A stretch of DNA of 49,502 bases from JACJXF01 sp038316435 (GTDB taxonomy: Bacteria > Bacteroidota > Bacteroidia > Bacteroidales > GCA-2748055). The notes beneath the pieces were generated by a model. That model was given only the letters and a program-made list of their open reading frames with translations, was not told where the DNA came from and made no database searches. Positions 26,423 to 35,485 of the stretch are shown here, in pieces. Position 1 is the first letter of the stretch. Each line of letters starts with the position of its first letter. The stretch spans positions 1 through 49,502 of the forward strand of contig JBBQAQ010000031.1 in assembly GCA_038316435.1 (NCBI GenBank), read 5' to 3'. The translations under genes and the position numbers were made by a program.

Positions 26423-27805
26423 ATGAAAAAAAATCCTATCATTATTCTCGCAGTTTTTCTTTTTTTTGCAAACGTTTCGTGTACGAACACGAAAAGGGAT
26501 TCCAGCACTCAATGGGAGTATCTTTTTAACGGTACCGACCTCACTGGCTGGGTTAAGAAAAACGGGCAGGCACCTTATCAGGTAATTGATTCAGCAATTG
26601 TTGGAACAACAATTTTGAACACACCAAACAGCTTCTTGTGTACTGATCGCAATTTTTCTGATTTTATCCTTGAACTAGAATTTAAAGTTGATCCCTCCAT
26701 GAACAGCGGAGTACAGTTCAGGTCAAATAGCTATCCGGAATACCAGGATTCAAGAGTGCATGGCTACCAGTTTGAGATTGATCCATCAGACAGAGCATTT
26801 ACCGGTGGAATTTATGACGAAGCCCGTCGTGGATGGCTTTATCCTTTAAGTGATAACGAAAATTCAGAAGCCCGCTCAGCTTTTAAAAACGGCGCTTGGA
26901 ACAAATTCCGGATTGAAGCCATTGGAAATTGCATTAAGACTTGGGTAAACGGAGTACCAGTTACAAAACTTTATGATGATGCTGACTCTACCGGTTTTAT
27001 TGCCTTACAGGTGCATTCAATTGGTCAGGATTCTGCCATGTTGGGAAAACAGATCATGTGGAAAAACATAAGAATAATTACCAAAGACCCGCAAAAATAT
27101 GCTACCGATTCTCCTGCAAAAACAAGATCATTTCTGGTAAATACACTTACTAAGGAGGAAATTGCTGAAGGCTGGAAGCTACTATTCGATGGTCAGTCGA
27201 GCAAGGGATGGAGAAAAGCTTATGCGGAAATTTTCCCTGAAAAAGGTTGGAAAATTGAAAATGGCATTTTATCAGTACTTCCTGCAACCGGCGCAGAATC
27301 CCAAAACGGGGGGGATATTGTAACCGTAGATGAATATTCAAACTTCGAATTATTGCTACAAACAAAAATTACTGACGGTGCGAACAGTGGGGTAAAATAT
27401 TTTGTAACCGAGCAAGAAGTAAATAATCCAGGAAGTGCCATCGGGCTTGAATATCAAATTCTTGATGATGTGTTGCATCCCGATGCAAAATTAGGAAATC
27501 ACGAAGGAAGCAGAACTTTTGCTTCACTTTATGATCTTATTAAAGCTCAGAATAAACGTGTGAATGCAATGGGTCAATGGAATAATGTTCGTATTATCTC
27601 CTTAAATAATCATGTGGAACATTGGCTGAATGGCTTCAAAGTTCTTGAATATGATAGGGGAAGTGCAGAATTCAGAAAACTGGTGTCTGAAAGTAAATAC
27701 AAAGACTTTAAGGCATTTGGTGAAGCTGAAAAAGGACATATTCTGCTTCAGGATCACGGAAATGAAGTGTTTTTCAGAAGCATTAAGCTCAGGGAAATCA
27801 AATAA
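26423..27805 (+). CDS. Lipoprotein with two DUF1080 (3-keto-disaccharide hydrolase-like) domains
   Basis: The start at 26423 (MKKNPIIILAVFLFFANVSC) gives a classical lipoprotein signal with the cysteine at residue 20; the frame is open from an ATG at 26369 but that one would bury the signal. Two repeats of the DUF1080 beta-sandwich follow: WEYLFNGTDLTGWVKKNGQ and KLLFDGQSSKGWRKAY open the first and second copies, with NSGVQFRSNSYPEY and NSGVKYFVTEQEV at equivalent positions. DUF1080 proteins bind or cut sugar derivatives; the two-copy form is common in Bacteroidota. The next gene on the opposite strand abuts its stop. Substrate unknown. Confidence 0.85.
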   Translation: MKKNPIIILAVFLFFANVSCTNTKRDSSTQWEYLFNGTDLTGWVKKNGQAPYQVIDSAIVGTTILNTPNSFLCTDRNFSDFILELEFKVDPSMNSGVQFRSNSYPEYQDSRVHGYQFEIDPSDRAFTGGIYDEARRGWLYPLSDNENSEARSAFKNGAWNKFRIEAIGNCIKTWVNGVPVTKLYDDADSTGFIALQVHSIGQDSAMLGKQIMWKNIRIITKDPQKYATDSPAKTRSFLVNTLTKEEIAEGWKLLFDGQSSKGWRKAYAEIFPEKGWKIENGILSVLPATGAESQNGGDIVTVDEYSNFELLLQTKITDGANSGVKYFVTEQEVNNPGSAIGLEYQILDDVLHPDAKLGNHEGSRTFASLYDLIKAQNKRVNAMGQWNNVRIISLNNHVEHWLNGFKVLEYDRGSAEFRKLVSESKYKDFKAFGEAEKGHILLQDHGNEVFFRSIKLREIK

Positions 27806-28207
27806 TTAATTGGTGAAAAAAGGAATATCATGAATTGCTGATTTTATATAGCATTCATGGCAATTCTGAAAGATCCAGAAACAATCCAACAGATCAGTTG
27901 AAATGTGCAAAATTAACCCGGTGGCTATCCATCGGGTTTTTTTGTAAAAAAGACCAAGAAAATAAATTGCAATTGCCCAGTAGGTATGCAAGGGATGGAA
28001 GTTGATGCTGCACCTCTCTGGATCGAAAATCGGACTAGCTAAAAGATGGTCAAGATCAATAAATATCGCCAAAAGCATTACCAATCCTGCCTTTTCCCAA
28101 TCTTTCCTGAAAAAAATCAAGGCAACAAGAAATGGAACAAGCAAGTGACCCGAATAATGCACCACAGTTTGCCAATCAATTGAAAATTGAATTCCTACTA
28201 TCCTCAT
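27806..28207 (-). CDS. DUF6122-family membrane protein
   Basis: A 133-residue integral membrane protein starting MRIVGIQFSIDWQTVVHYSG. The family pattern is visible: VHYSGHLLVPFLVALIFF, KAGLVMLLAIFIDLDHLLAS with an acidic-histidine motif (IDLDH), PIFDPERCSINFHPLHTYW and GLILHISTDLLDCFW. The conserved histidines and aspartates hint at a metal site, like membrane-bound metal-dependent hydrolases, but activity is unknown. It converges on the DUF1080 gene without spacing. Confidence 0.8.
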   Translation of the reverse strand: MRIVGIQFSIDWQTVVHYSGHLLVPFLVALIFFRKDWEKAGLVMLLAIFIDLDHLLASPIFDPERCSINFHPLHTYWAIAIYFLGLFYKKTRWIATGLILHISTDLLDCFWIFQNCHECYIKSAIHDIPFFTN

Positions 28208-28527
28208 TGGAAATAATTGATTTTTTTCACAAAGCTAATATCTGTTGTCTGGTAAAAAATCAAAACAAATATTTATTTAATATTTCGCTGTTCTGCAACT
28301 ATATTACATTCATGTATATACTTGACTACAAACATTTTGCTACTCTACAGCTTTTTTAAGCGGCAGCACTTCGGCATGCTCAGTAGAGCCGCCGCCTAAA
28401 TATTTGTAGAAATAATGACAAATGCCAACAGTAAGCCTTATAAGGGCGCAATATTTTCAAGTTCTACAAAAAACGATGGGTTTAGATACGTGCAAAATAA
28501 TTTGCCAAAAACCAATGAAAGCTAATA
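28208..28527. other. Intergenic region with a GC-rich hairpin
   Basis: AT-rich apart from one stable hairpin at 28356-28400: outer arms TTTAaGCGGC and GCCGCcTAAA, inner AGCA-ctTCGGca-TGCT. The CTTCGGCATGCTCAGT part is related to repeats at 40989-41072. No convincing gene; a 75-codon open frame across 28132-28359 lies mostly opposite DUF6122 and looks accidental. Confidence 0.5.
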
Positions 28528-29577
28528 TTAAACCATCATATTTCTTCCTTGCTTGTTGCTTTCAAAGGCCAGATTAATAATTCTTATAACAAGTGCTGCA
28601 TCCTCAGGATTAACGGGCACCGAACCACCATTGCGAATTGCATCGAAAATCCCATCGTAAAAAGAAAGATAATTCCCGGGAATAGTTTCAATCTCTCCCC
28701 TGAATTTATCGTTTTTCACATTAGTATTCAGCAATCCCCAATCCTCCTCATTCCCCTTTCCCCATCCTGACTGACCAGGTATTTTGCCGGCTTTAAGATC
28801 CTGTTCCTGAGGATCGGTTCCCCATTTTAAAAATGAACCTTCAGTTCCATGCAGTATATACCTTGGTCCCGGCTCATTAACCAGTAAACTCCCTTTAACG
28901 GATACGCTCATATTTTCAGAATATTCAAGTCGGATTGTAAAGAAATCATCTGTTAGTCCATTGGTGCGCAAGGTTCGAATTTCCGCATTTACCGCAACAG
29001 GTTTCCCAAAAAGCACAATTGCCTGATCCAACATATGTGAACCCAGATTAAAAACAATTCCTGAACCCGAAGCAGGATCTTCTTTCCATGTGTTTTCCTG
29101 AATGAAATTTCTATATCGGTCAAAATGCGATTCAAAGCATACCAAACGGCCTAACATTTTCTCTTTAATAATTTTCGCAACCGTCATGAAATCACCATCC
29201 CATCTGCGGTTCTGAAAAACTGATAAAACGAGGTTTTTACTTTTCGCAAGTTTTATTAGCTCCAGAGCTTGATCATAATCCTGTACAAACGGCTTTTCAA
29301 CAACCACATGCTTTCCAACTTCAAGAGCCGATTTGGCATGTTCGTAATGTAGGTAATCCGGAGTATTTACAATTATAAGTTCTGTTTCCTTATCATTCAG
29401 AAGCTCTTCGAAAGATCTTTGAAGTTTGGAATCAGAATACAATTTCCTGGTTGAATCTTTACTTCTCTCCACAATTGACGATATCTCAAATCCAGGATGA
29501 GCATGAAGCAAAGGCGCGTGAAACACCATTCCTGACATTCCAAAGGAAGCGATTCCTGTTTTTATAGGCTTATTCAT
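28528..29577 (-). CDS. Gfo/Idh/MocA-family oxidoreductase
   Basis: A 349-residue NAD(P)-dependent dehydrogenase: Rossmann start TGIASFGMSGMVFHAPLLHA, the EKP motif in VGKHVVVEKPFVQDYDQALE (catalytic lysine) and a C-terminal alpha/beta domain with FNLGSHMLDQAIVLFG (catalytic-region histidine) and RYILHGTEGSFLKWG. Members oxidise or reduce sugars, inositols and related compounds; the style is that of the YdgJ/YvaA (scyllo-inositol) group but the substrate is uncertain. No signal peptide. A minus-strand TATTTTTG box (29594-29601) lies about 17 bases upstream. Divergent from the alkaline phosphatase gene. Confidence 0.9.
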   Translation of the reverse strand: MNKPIKTGIASFGMSGMVFHAPLLHAHPGFEISSIVERSKDSTRKLYSDSKLQRSFEELLNDKETELIIVNTPDYLHYEHAKSALEVGKHVVVEKPFVQDYDQALELIKLAKSKNLVLSVFQNRRWDGDFMTVAKIIKEKMLGRLVCFESHFDRYRNFIQENTWKEDPASGSGIVFNLGSHMLDQAIVLFGKPVAVNAEIRTLRTNGLTDDFFTIRLEYSENMSVSVKGSLLVNEPGPRYILHGTEGSFLKWGTDPQEQDLKAGKIPGQSGWGKGNEEDWGLLNTNVKNDKFRGEIETIPGNYLSFYDGIFDAIRNGGSVPVNPEDAALVIRIINLAFESNKQGRNMMV

Positions 29578-29593
29578 TATATATATTTAAATT

Positions 29594-29601
29594 CAAAAAT
29601 A
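29594..29601 (-). promoter_or_regulatory. Putative -7 box of the Gfo/Idh/MocA gene
   Basis: TATTTTTG on the minus strand fits TAnnTTTG, about 16 bases before the ATG at 29577. Confidence 0.45.
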
Positions 29602-29751
29602 GCGAAATTATGTAAGAGAAAGAAAGTTGTAATATCTTAAATATCTAATACTTATATGAGTTAAAATATAAATAACCAATAATTAACGACAAAAACATAA
29701 GAATTAATATTCGGTTTATATTGATTTAATCTTTTCAATGATTTGTATCAT

Positions 29752-29759
29752 TATCTTTG
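29752..29759 (+). promoter_or_regulatory. Putative -7 box of the alkaline phosphatase gene
   Basis: TATCTTTG matches TAnnTTTG; it implies an untranslated leader of about 80 bases before the ATG at 29849. No Pho-box-like repeat was recognised. Confidence 0.4.
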
Positions 29760-29848
29760 AAACTTATTAATAAGTATTTTGTTTTGTGTCTTAAAAAAGC
29801 TTTCGATTTGTTAACCAAAATAGCATTAGTTTAATTAATCCATTGATT

Positions 29849-30940
29849 ATGAAAAATTTGAATTTACTTATTTCGATTTTATTTATTGCAATTTTATCAT
29901 CTTCCTGTCAATCCCCTTCGATCCCAAAAAAGGAAAATCCGGAAATTAAAAATATTATTTTATTAATTGGGGATGGCATGGGACTGGGAGCTGTTTATTC
30001 TGCAATGACGGTATCCCCTACTCCATTAAACATTGAAAGATGCCAATACACAGGCTTCTCCAAAACATTCTCACTAACCGACTATATTACAGATTCAGCA
30101 GCAGGAGGTACAGCACTCTCATGCGGGCGAAAAACTAAAAACGGGGTACTCGGTCAGGATACTCTGGGGAATAAATTCAAATCTATCCTTGAAATTGCTG
30201 AAGATAATGGTCTTTCAACCGGACTCGTTTCAACTTCAGCGATTACTCATGCTACACCGGCATCGTTTATTGCGCATGTTCCTAACCGCGACGCATACGA
30301 AGATATTGCACTTGAGTATCTGAAAACTGATATTGATGTTTTCATAGGTGGAGGAATTGATCATTTTTATAGAAGAGCAGATAAGCTGAACCTGCTGGAT
30401 AGTCTTAAAAGTAGAGGATATGAAGTCGATACAACACTTGAAAGCATCCTGTCTTCAACCTCATTAAAACTGGCGGGGCTAAATGTACCCATCCATAATC
30501 CATTCAGATTGGATGGCCGCGGAAATATGCTTCCACTGGCATCAAAGAAAGCAATAGAAATCCTGAGTCAAAATCCAAAAGGCTTTTTTCTTATGATTGA
30601 AGGGTCTCAGATCGACTGGGCTGGCCACGGAAATCTTGCAGCAAATTTGATTGATGAAACGCTTGATTTTGATCAGGCTGTTGGTTTTGCACTAGATTTT
30701 GCCCAGAAAGACGGACATACCTTAGTTATTGTAACTGCCGATCATGAAACAGGTGGCGTCACTATTACCGGGGGAGATTTAAGCAAACACGAAGCCATTC
30801 TTAACTTTTCAACTACAAACCACACGGCAGTAATGGTTCCCGTATACTCCTTTGGACCAGGATCCGAAAATTTCACCGGCATTTTCGACAACACTTCAAT
30901 TTTCGAAAAGATGGTAAAACTATACAACTTCAAGCCCTGA
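29849..30940 (+). CDS. Alkaline phosphatase (lipoprotein form)
   Basis: A 363-residue enzyme starting MKNLNLLISILFIAILSSSC, a lipoprotein signal with cysteine at residue 20; an in-frame TTG two codons earlier (29843) is less likely. The catalytic plan is clear: ILLIGDGMGLGAVYSA (metal-binding Asp), TDSAAGGTALSCGRKTKNG (nucleophile Ser in DSAA), EGSQIDWAGHGN (metal ligands) and VTADHETGGVT (Asp-His pair). It would release inorganic phosphate from phosphomonoesters at the envelope. Length is at the short end for the family. queE follows after 42 bases on the same strand. Confidence 0.93.
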   Translation: MKNLNLLISILFIAILSSSCQSPSIPKKENPEIKNIILLIGDGMGLGAVYSAMTVSPTPLNIERCQYTGFSKTFSLTDYITDSAAGGTALSCGRKTKNGVLGQDTLGNKFKSILEIAEDNGLSTGLVSTSAITHATPASFIAHVPNRDAYEDIALEYLKTDIDVFIGGGIDHFYRRADKLNLLDSLKSRGYEVDTTLESILSSTSLKLAGLNVPIHNPFRLDGRGNMLPLASKKAIEILSQNPKGFFLMIEGSQIDWAGHGNLAANLIDETLDFDQAVGFALDFAQKDGHTLVIVTADHETGGVTITGGDLSKHEAILNFSTTNHTAVMVPVYSFGPGSENFTGIFDNTSIFEKMVKLYNFKP

Positions 30941-30982
30941 AAAGACATTATTTGCTAACTCTGAAAAACGTCTGGTATAAGC

Positions 30983-31591
30983 ATGCAAAATCATCACAAA
31001 CTCCCTATAGTAGAAGAGTTCTACACTCTTCAAGGCGAAGGCCACTTTAGCGGACATGCTGCCTATTTTATACGTTTAGCAGGATGCGATGTGGGCTGTC
31101 CATGGTGCGACACAAAGGTTTCCTGGAATGCTTCTGAACATTCCTATAAAACAGTCGAAACACTCGTGTCAAATGCAGCTGAATGTCCCGCCAAATTTGT
31201 GGTAATTACAGGAGGTGAGCCATTAATGCATAATCTAGATTATCTGTGCATTGAGCTAAAATCTGCAGGTATAAAAACCTCACTTGAAACCTCCGGTGCA
31301 TATGAACTCTCCGGATTATGGGACTGGATTTGCCTGAGTCCAAAAACACACAAAGCGCCCTTGCCTGCTATCTTTGAAATGGCTAATGAACTTAAAATTG
31401 TTATTTCAGATGTTAAAGATCTGGAGTGGGCTATGGAAAACGCAGGGAAAGTGAATCCTTCGTGTCTTTTATATCTTCAGCCGGAATGGAGTGTGTTTCG
31501 CACCATTCTCCCGGTAATTGTCGAGTTTGTTAAGAAAAACCCTAGATGGAGGATTTCTCTACAATCTCATAAGTTTATGAGAATCCCCTGA
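30983..31591 (+). CDS. queE: 7-carboxy-7-deazaguanine synthase
   Basis: A 202-residue radical SAM enzyme of the QueE family, full length for the short group. It makes 7-carboxy-7-deazaguanine from carboxytetrahydropterin in queuosine synthesis. Marks: EEFYTLQGEGHFSGHAAYFI at the N-terminus and the cluster-binding RLAGCDVGCPWCDTKVSW (three cysteines, CxxxCxxC), then VVITGGEPLMH (the GGEP motif). The other queuosine genes are not in the window. The spacing to the alkaline phosphatase gene (42 bases) allows shared transcription, but the functional link is not evident. Confidence 0.93.
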   Translation: MQNHHKLPIVEEFYTLQGEGHFSGHAAYFIRLAGCDVGCPWCDTKVSWNASEHSYKTVETLVSNAAECPAKFVVITGGEPLMHNLDYLCIELKSAGIKTSLETSGAYELSGLWDWICLSPKTHKAPLPAIFEMANELKIVISDVKDLEWAMENAGKVNPSCLLYLQPEWSVFRTILPVIVEFVKKNPRWRISLQSHKFMRIP

Positions 31592-31700
31592 GAATAACTT
31601 GAATAATGTGATTAAAAGCTTCTCACCCATTACCTGAATTTAACATTCTTCCACTTAATGTTTTCTGGCAAGGATATTATAAATATCTTTCAATTTTCTA

Positions 31701-31708
31701 TACATTTG
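31701..31708 (+). promoter_or_regulatory. Putative -7 box of the PorE-like gene
   Basis: TACATTTG matches TAnnTTTG, 23 bases before the ATG at 31732. A second near-match (TATCTTTC, 31720-31727) would put the start of transcription past the start codon. Confidence 0.4.
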
Positions 31709-31731
31709 CTTGTACACTTTATCTTTCTCTG

Positions 31732-33663
31732 ATGAAATCGATCCTTATAGCTGTCGTCATAATTTTTACCTGTATCAATATTTTTCCGCAGAGCAACTAC
31801 CACACAAACTCAGCTTCAGCAGCTAAAAGTTTCGATAAAGCCTTAACATACTTTGATGCCAGAGATGATGAGAATGCTCTTAAATACCTCAAAAAAGCTA
31901 TAAAAACAGATCCTGAATTTATTGAGGCATATATGATGCTCGCTCAGATTCATAAAGACCGTAAAGAGTTTACAGAGGCCATTACTTATTTTGAAAAGGG
32001 ACTCAATTTAAATCCGAAATTTAATCCTCCGGGTTACCTATTATTGGCAGATGTTGAGATGAATCAGGGATTATATGCTGATGCGTTAAAACATGCAGAA
32101 AAATTTCTGGAACTGGGCGATTTTAAAAAAGTAAAAAAGGAAGATGCCCTTGCATTTGCCGACAATTGCCGTTTTGCACTTGATAAGTTTAATAATCCTG
32201 TTCCCTTTGTCCCTGTTAACCTTGGAGATTCTGTAAACTCTGAGAGAAGCGAATACTGGCCATCACTCAGTCTTGATGAATCAAAGCTAATAATTACTGT
32301 TCTTGATCCGGCTAATACTGCTCAGACAACACAAAAAACGAGTGTTCAGGAAGATTTTTATGAATCGGTCAGGAAGGAAGATGGAACCTGGGCAAAACGT
32401 AAAAATGTTGGTTCTCCTTTAAATACAGGTGACAACGAAGGAGCTCAGACTATATCTGCTGATGGACGGTTCTTGTTTTTCACAGGCTGTAATCGCGAAG
32501 ACGGACAAGGCAAATGTGATATATATTTCTCTGTTAATGATAACAATAAATGGTCCGTTCCACTGAATTTGGGTTTCCCAATAAATACGGCATATTCAGA
32601 AAAACACCCATCCCTCTCCCCCGATGGTAAAAAATTGTTTTTTGCAAGCGACAGGCCCGGTGGCTATGGCGGTCTTGATATCTGGATGTCAAAACTTGAA
32701 AGAAACGGAATCTGGTCATTTCCTGTTAATATTGGTGAAAACATAAATACTCCGGGGAACGAACAGTCACCTTTTATTCATTCCGACAACAAAAGTCTGT
32801 ATTTTTCTTCCGAAGGCCACATGAACATGGGAAAAGGAGATTTATTCCTTTCACGGCTCGATTCATCCGGGAAATGGTCAAGTGCTTTAAATCTGGGATA
32901 CCCAATAAACACCTGGAATAATGAAGTTGGATTAATAGTAAATGCAGCTGGTGATATGGCTTATTATGCCAGCGACCGGATTAAAAACCGCGGGCTTGAT
33001 ATCTATGAGTTCCCTCTTTATCCTGAGGCAAGACCGATTTCGGTATCGTATATGAAAGGAAGAGTTTATGATGCCCGGAACTGGAAAGGCGTCGAAGCAG
33101 TGTTTCAACTCATTGACCTCCAGACCGGAAATATGGTTATGGAATCTTCTTCATCACCTGGTAACGGAGATTTTCTGGTTTCGCTTCCCTCGGGATGCAA
33201 CTACGCACTTAACGTTTCTAAGCCCGGCTATCTTTTTTATTCAGGGAATTTTTCACTTGCAGAAGTTCATGATCGCACCGATCCATATCTGATGGATGTC
33301 CCGTTAAGTCCGATAAAAATCGATGAGAAAGTGATTCTTAAGAATGTTTTTTATGCATTTAATTCTTATGAAGTTCAGCCAGAATCGCAAGCTGAATTAA
33401 ACAAAATTATCGAATTTCTTAACCTCAATTCCAATGTGAGAATTGAAATAAGCGGGCATACAGACAATATCGGGAATGTGCAATACAATCAGGTTTTATC
33501 GGAGAAGCGGGCAAAATCAGTTGTTGATTATCTTGCAAGCAAAGGAATACAGGCGGGTAGACTCTCTTTCAAGGGATATGGATCAAGTATGCCTATTGGA
33601 ACGAATGACACCGAAGAAGGCCGTTCAATTAACAGGCGAACTGAGTTGAAAATTGTGAATTAG
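31732..33663 (+). CDS. PorE-like outer-membrane-associated protein (TPR, PD40 propeller, OmpA)
   Basis: A 643-residue exported protein with signal MKSILIAVVIIFTCINIFPQ. Parts in order: TPR repeats at about 30-140 (ALTYFDARDDENALKYLKKA, AITYFEKGLNLNPKFNPPGY), a WD40-like PD40 propeller at about 180-430 (SLSPDGKKLFFASDRPGGYG, LDIWMS), a carboxypeptidase-regulatory-like sandwich at about 440-530 and an OmpA C-terminal domain at 540-643 (ISGHTDNIGNVQYNQVLSE, the peptidoglycan-binding D and R positions). This is the arrangement described for PorE of the type IX secretion system, and fits the T9SS tail on the M1 peptidase here. Several paralogues occur in most Bacteroidota, so the T9SS role is inference. 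Confidence 0.82.
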   Translation: MKSILIAVVIIFTCINIFPQSNYHTNSASAAKSFDKALTYFDARDDENALKYLKKAIKTDPEFIEAYMMLAQIHKDRKEFTEAITYFEKGLNLNPKFNPPGYLLLADVEMNQGLYADALKHAEKFLELGDFKKVKKEDALAFADNCRFALDKFNNPVPFVPVNLGDSVNSERSEYWPSLSLDESKLIITVLDPANTAQTTQKTSVQEDFYESVRKEDGTWAKRKNVGSPLNTGDNEGAQTISADGRFLFFTGCNREDGQGKCDIYFSVNDNNKWSVPLNLGFPINTAYSEKHPSLSPDGKKLFFASDRPGGYGGLDIWMSKLERNGIWSFPVNIGENINTPGNEQSPFIHSDNKSLYFSSEGHMNMGKGDLFLSRLDSSGKWSSALNLGYPINTWNNEVGLIVNAAGDMAYYASDRIKNRGLDIYEFPLYPEARPISVSYMKGRVYDARNWKGVEAVFQLIDLQTGNMVMESSSSPGNGDFLVSLPSGCNYALNVSKPGYLFYSGNFSLAEVHDRTDPYLMDVPLSPIKIDEKVILKNVFYAFNSYEVQPESQAELNKIIEFLNLNSNVRIEISGHTDNIGNVQYNQVLSEKRAKSVVDYLASKGIQAGRLSFKGYGSSMPIGTNDTEEGRSINRRTELKIVN

Positions 33664-33750
33664 TTCTCAAACCTCATTACCAGCATTTGCAAACTCCACG
33701 AGTCAACACTCGGCAGTGAAGCACTCATGAACGCCTTAAAAATCATTTAG

Positions 33751-33962
33751 AGGAGTGAGAAAACTACTGGTGTGGAAATTTCCGATCATTTCATTGACGG
33801 CAACAAAACGATACCTATGCCCAAGGGTGCAGAGAAAATTATAGTCGACATCATGCTTACTCAATATGCATGTTATCTGATTGCACAAAATGGCGACCCC
33901 GTAAAGAACAAATTGCTTTTGCTCAAAGCTATTTTGCCTGCTTAACGAGTGCTCGCGCTTAA
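33751..33962 (+). pseudogene. Relic of a DinD / BRO-N-like gene
   Basis: The stretch reads EKTTGVEISDHFIDGNKTIP, MPKGAEKIIVDIML and TQYACYLIAQNGDP in one frame (33757-33900), then after a -1 shift RKEQIAFAQSYFACLT to a TAA at 33960-33962. This matches the middle of DinD (damage-inducible protein D), whose pattern is YACYLIAQNGDPRKEQIAFAQ-YFA, as far as I recall. Both ends are missing and one base is lost near 33898-33900. It is a small dead fragment in the 396-base gap between the PorE-like and C1-peptidase genes; the remaining sequence of the gap shows nothing else except the promoter candidate near 34018. Confidence 0.55.
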
Positions 33963-33996
33963 GAGAGAAATTTCAATTAAATTCCCCGAAACAGAA

Positions 33997-34025
33997 TTGG
34001 GAAAACAAAAACTGTTTATATTTAC
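33997..34025 (+). promoter_or_regulatory. Putative promoter of the C1 peptidase gene
   Basis: TTG (33997-33999), 18 bases, TATATTTA (34018-34025), one base off the TAnnTTTG box, 34 bases before the ATG. Confidence 0.4.
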
Positions 34026-34059
34026 GAACTAACATTTCAATTAAAAATCTATCACTAAA

Positions 34060-35250
34060 ATGAAAAAAATCAAACAATTTGTTTTGTCTGCATTGGCAAT
34101 AACACTGTTCCTATCTGCTTCAGTATTTGCACAATCGGGCTATACTTTCACCGATGTAAAAAGACTTCCTGCAACACCGGTAAAAGATCAGTACAGATCA
34201 GGAACTTGCTGGAGTTTTTCAGGAGTTTCATTTTTTGAATCTGAATTATTAAGGATGGGCAAAGGTGAATTTCATCTTTCTGAAATGTTTCCTGTAAGAG
34301 TATGCTATGGCGAAAAAGCACAAAAATATGCACGCCTCAATGGCACCATTAACTTTGGTGGTGGTGGTGGTTTTAATGATGTAACCATGACTTTCTCAAA
34401 ATTTGGAATCGTTCCTGATGAAGCATATCCAGGTTTAAATTACGGGAAAGATAAACATGTGCACGGAGAATCAGATGCTGTGCTTAAAGCATATATGGAC
34501 GCCATAATAAAAAATGAAAACAAAGAATTATCTACCGCATGGTTTCCTGCTTTTCAGGGGATTTTGGATGCGTATTTCGGAAAATACCCTGAAACATTCA
34601 CTTATAAAGGTAGGAACTATACTCCAAAAAGCTTTCAGACAGAATTAGGTCTGAATATGGACGATTATGTGATGATCACATCTTTTTCGCACCATGAGTT
34701 TTACAAACCATTTATCCTTGAAGTTCCGGACAACTGGGGCTGGGGCGAGGTATATAACGTTAAGATCGATGAAATGACTGAAATCATTGACTATGCAATT
34801 GAAAAAGGTTATACAGTTGCCTGGGCATGCGATGTTAGTGAAAAAGGTTTTAGCTGGAAAAATGGTTTAGCAGTTGTTCCTTCGGAAGAGATTGTAGATC
34901 TCGATGGACTTGAAAAATCCAAATGGGAAGTTCTTACAGCACGTGAAAAAGCAGATTTCTTTTATGATTTTTCAAAAATCAGGAAAGAGAAAACAATCAC
35001 TCAGGAACTCAGGCAGAAATCATTCGATAACCTTACCACCACCGATGATCATGGAATGCATATTACAGGAATTTCTAAGGATCAGAATGGAACAAAATAT
35101 TATATCGTAAAGAATTCATGGAACGTTGACGGGAATTCCTACAAAGGATATCTTAATGCTTCTGAAGCTTTTGTAAAATACAAAACCACGTCACTTCTTG
35201 TAAATAAAGAATCCATTCCCAAAGAATTAAGAAAGAAACTAGGAATCTAA
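34060..35250 (+). CDS. Secreted C1-family (bleomycin-hydrolase-like) cysteine peptidase
   Basis: A 396-residue protein with signal MKKIKQFVLSALAITLFLSA-SVFAQ. The papain-like catalytic set is present: C50 in RSGTCWSFSG with the upstream oxyanion Gln (KDQYRSGTC), the His in DDHGMHITGI at about 331-334, and N352 in VKNSWN. Family members (aminopeptidase C / bleomycin hydrolase type) remove N-terminal residues; cytoplasmic forms are usual, while Bacteroidota have exported ones like this. A 25-residue signal and lack of a propeptide suggest periplasmic or surface location. A long terminator-like hairpin follows at 35298-35390. Confidence 0.9.
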   Translation: MKKIKQFVLSALAITLFLSASVFAQSGYTFTDVKRLPATPVKDQYRSGTCWSFSGVSFFESELLRMGKGEFHLSEMFPVRVCYGEKAQKYARLNGTINFGGGGGFNDVTMTFSKFGIVPDEAYPGLNYGKDKHVHGESDAVLKAYMDAIIKNENKELSTAWFPAFQGILDAYFGKYPETFTYKGRNYTPKSFQTELGLNMDDYVMITSFSHHEFYKPFILEVPDNWGWGEVYNVKIDEMTEIIDYAIEKGYTVAWACDVSEKGFSWKNGLAVVPSEEIVDLDGLEKSKWEVLTAREKADFFYDFSKIRKEKTITQELRQKSFDNLTTTDDHGMHITGISKDQNGTKYYIVKNSWNVDGNSYKGYLNASEAFVKYKTTSLLVNKESIPKELRKKLGI

Positions 35251-35297
35251 TTCAACGATAAACGTTTCTGTTGGTCTGAATTCGGTTGTAATTTTTA

Positions 35298-35390
35298 AAA
35301 TCTTCCTGTGTTTTTGAAAGCTGATATTGCCTTTTGAAGTCTGATTACTGGCAATTAATCTGGAAAAATACAGGAGGATTTTTTGTTTTA
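35298..35390 (+). terminator. Long hairpin followed by T-rich tract
   Basis: The arms 35298-35315 and 35364-35381 pair over 18 base pairs (two of them G-T), and ATTGCC/GGCAAT pair inside the loop. A T-rich tract (TTTTTTGTTTT) comes after the second arm. It lies 48 bases after the C1 peptidase stop and before the YceI gene. Confidence 0.5.
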
Positions 35391-35485
35391 CCATGTTTGA
35401 ATTCTTAAAAAACTGTTAAAAACATTGCCGATTTAAACATTGCAACTGGTTTACTGTTTCCTCCTAAACAATAAAAATTACAAAT

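Noticed and set aside
28132..28359. A 75-codon plus-strand open frame
   Set aside because: The first third overlaps the DUF6122 gene on the opposite strand; no promoter or recognisable motif and AT-rich composition.
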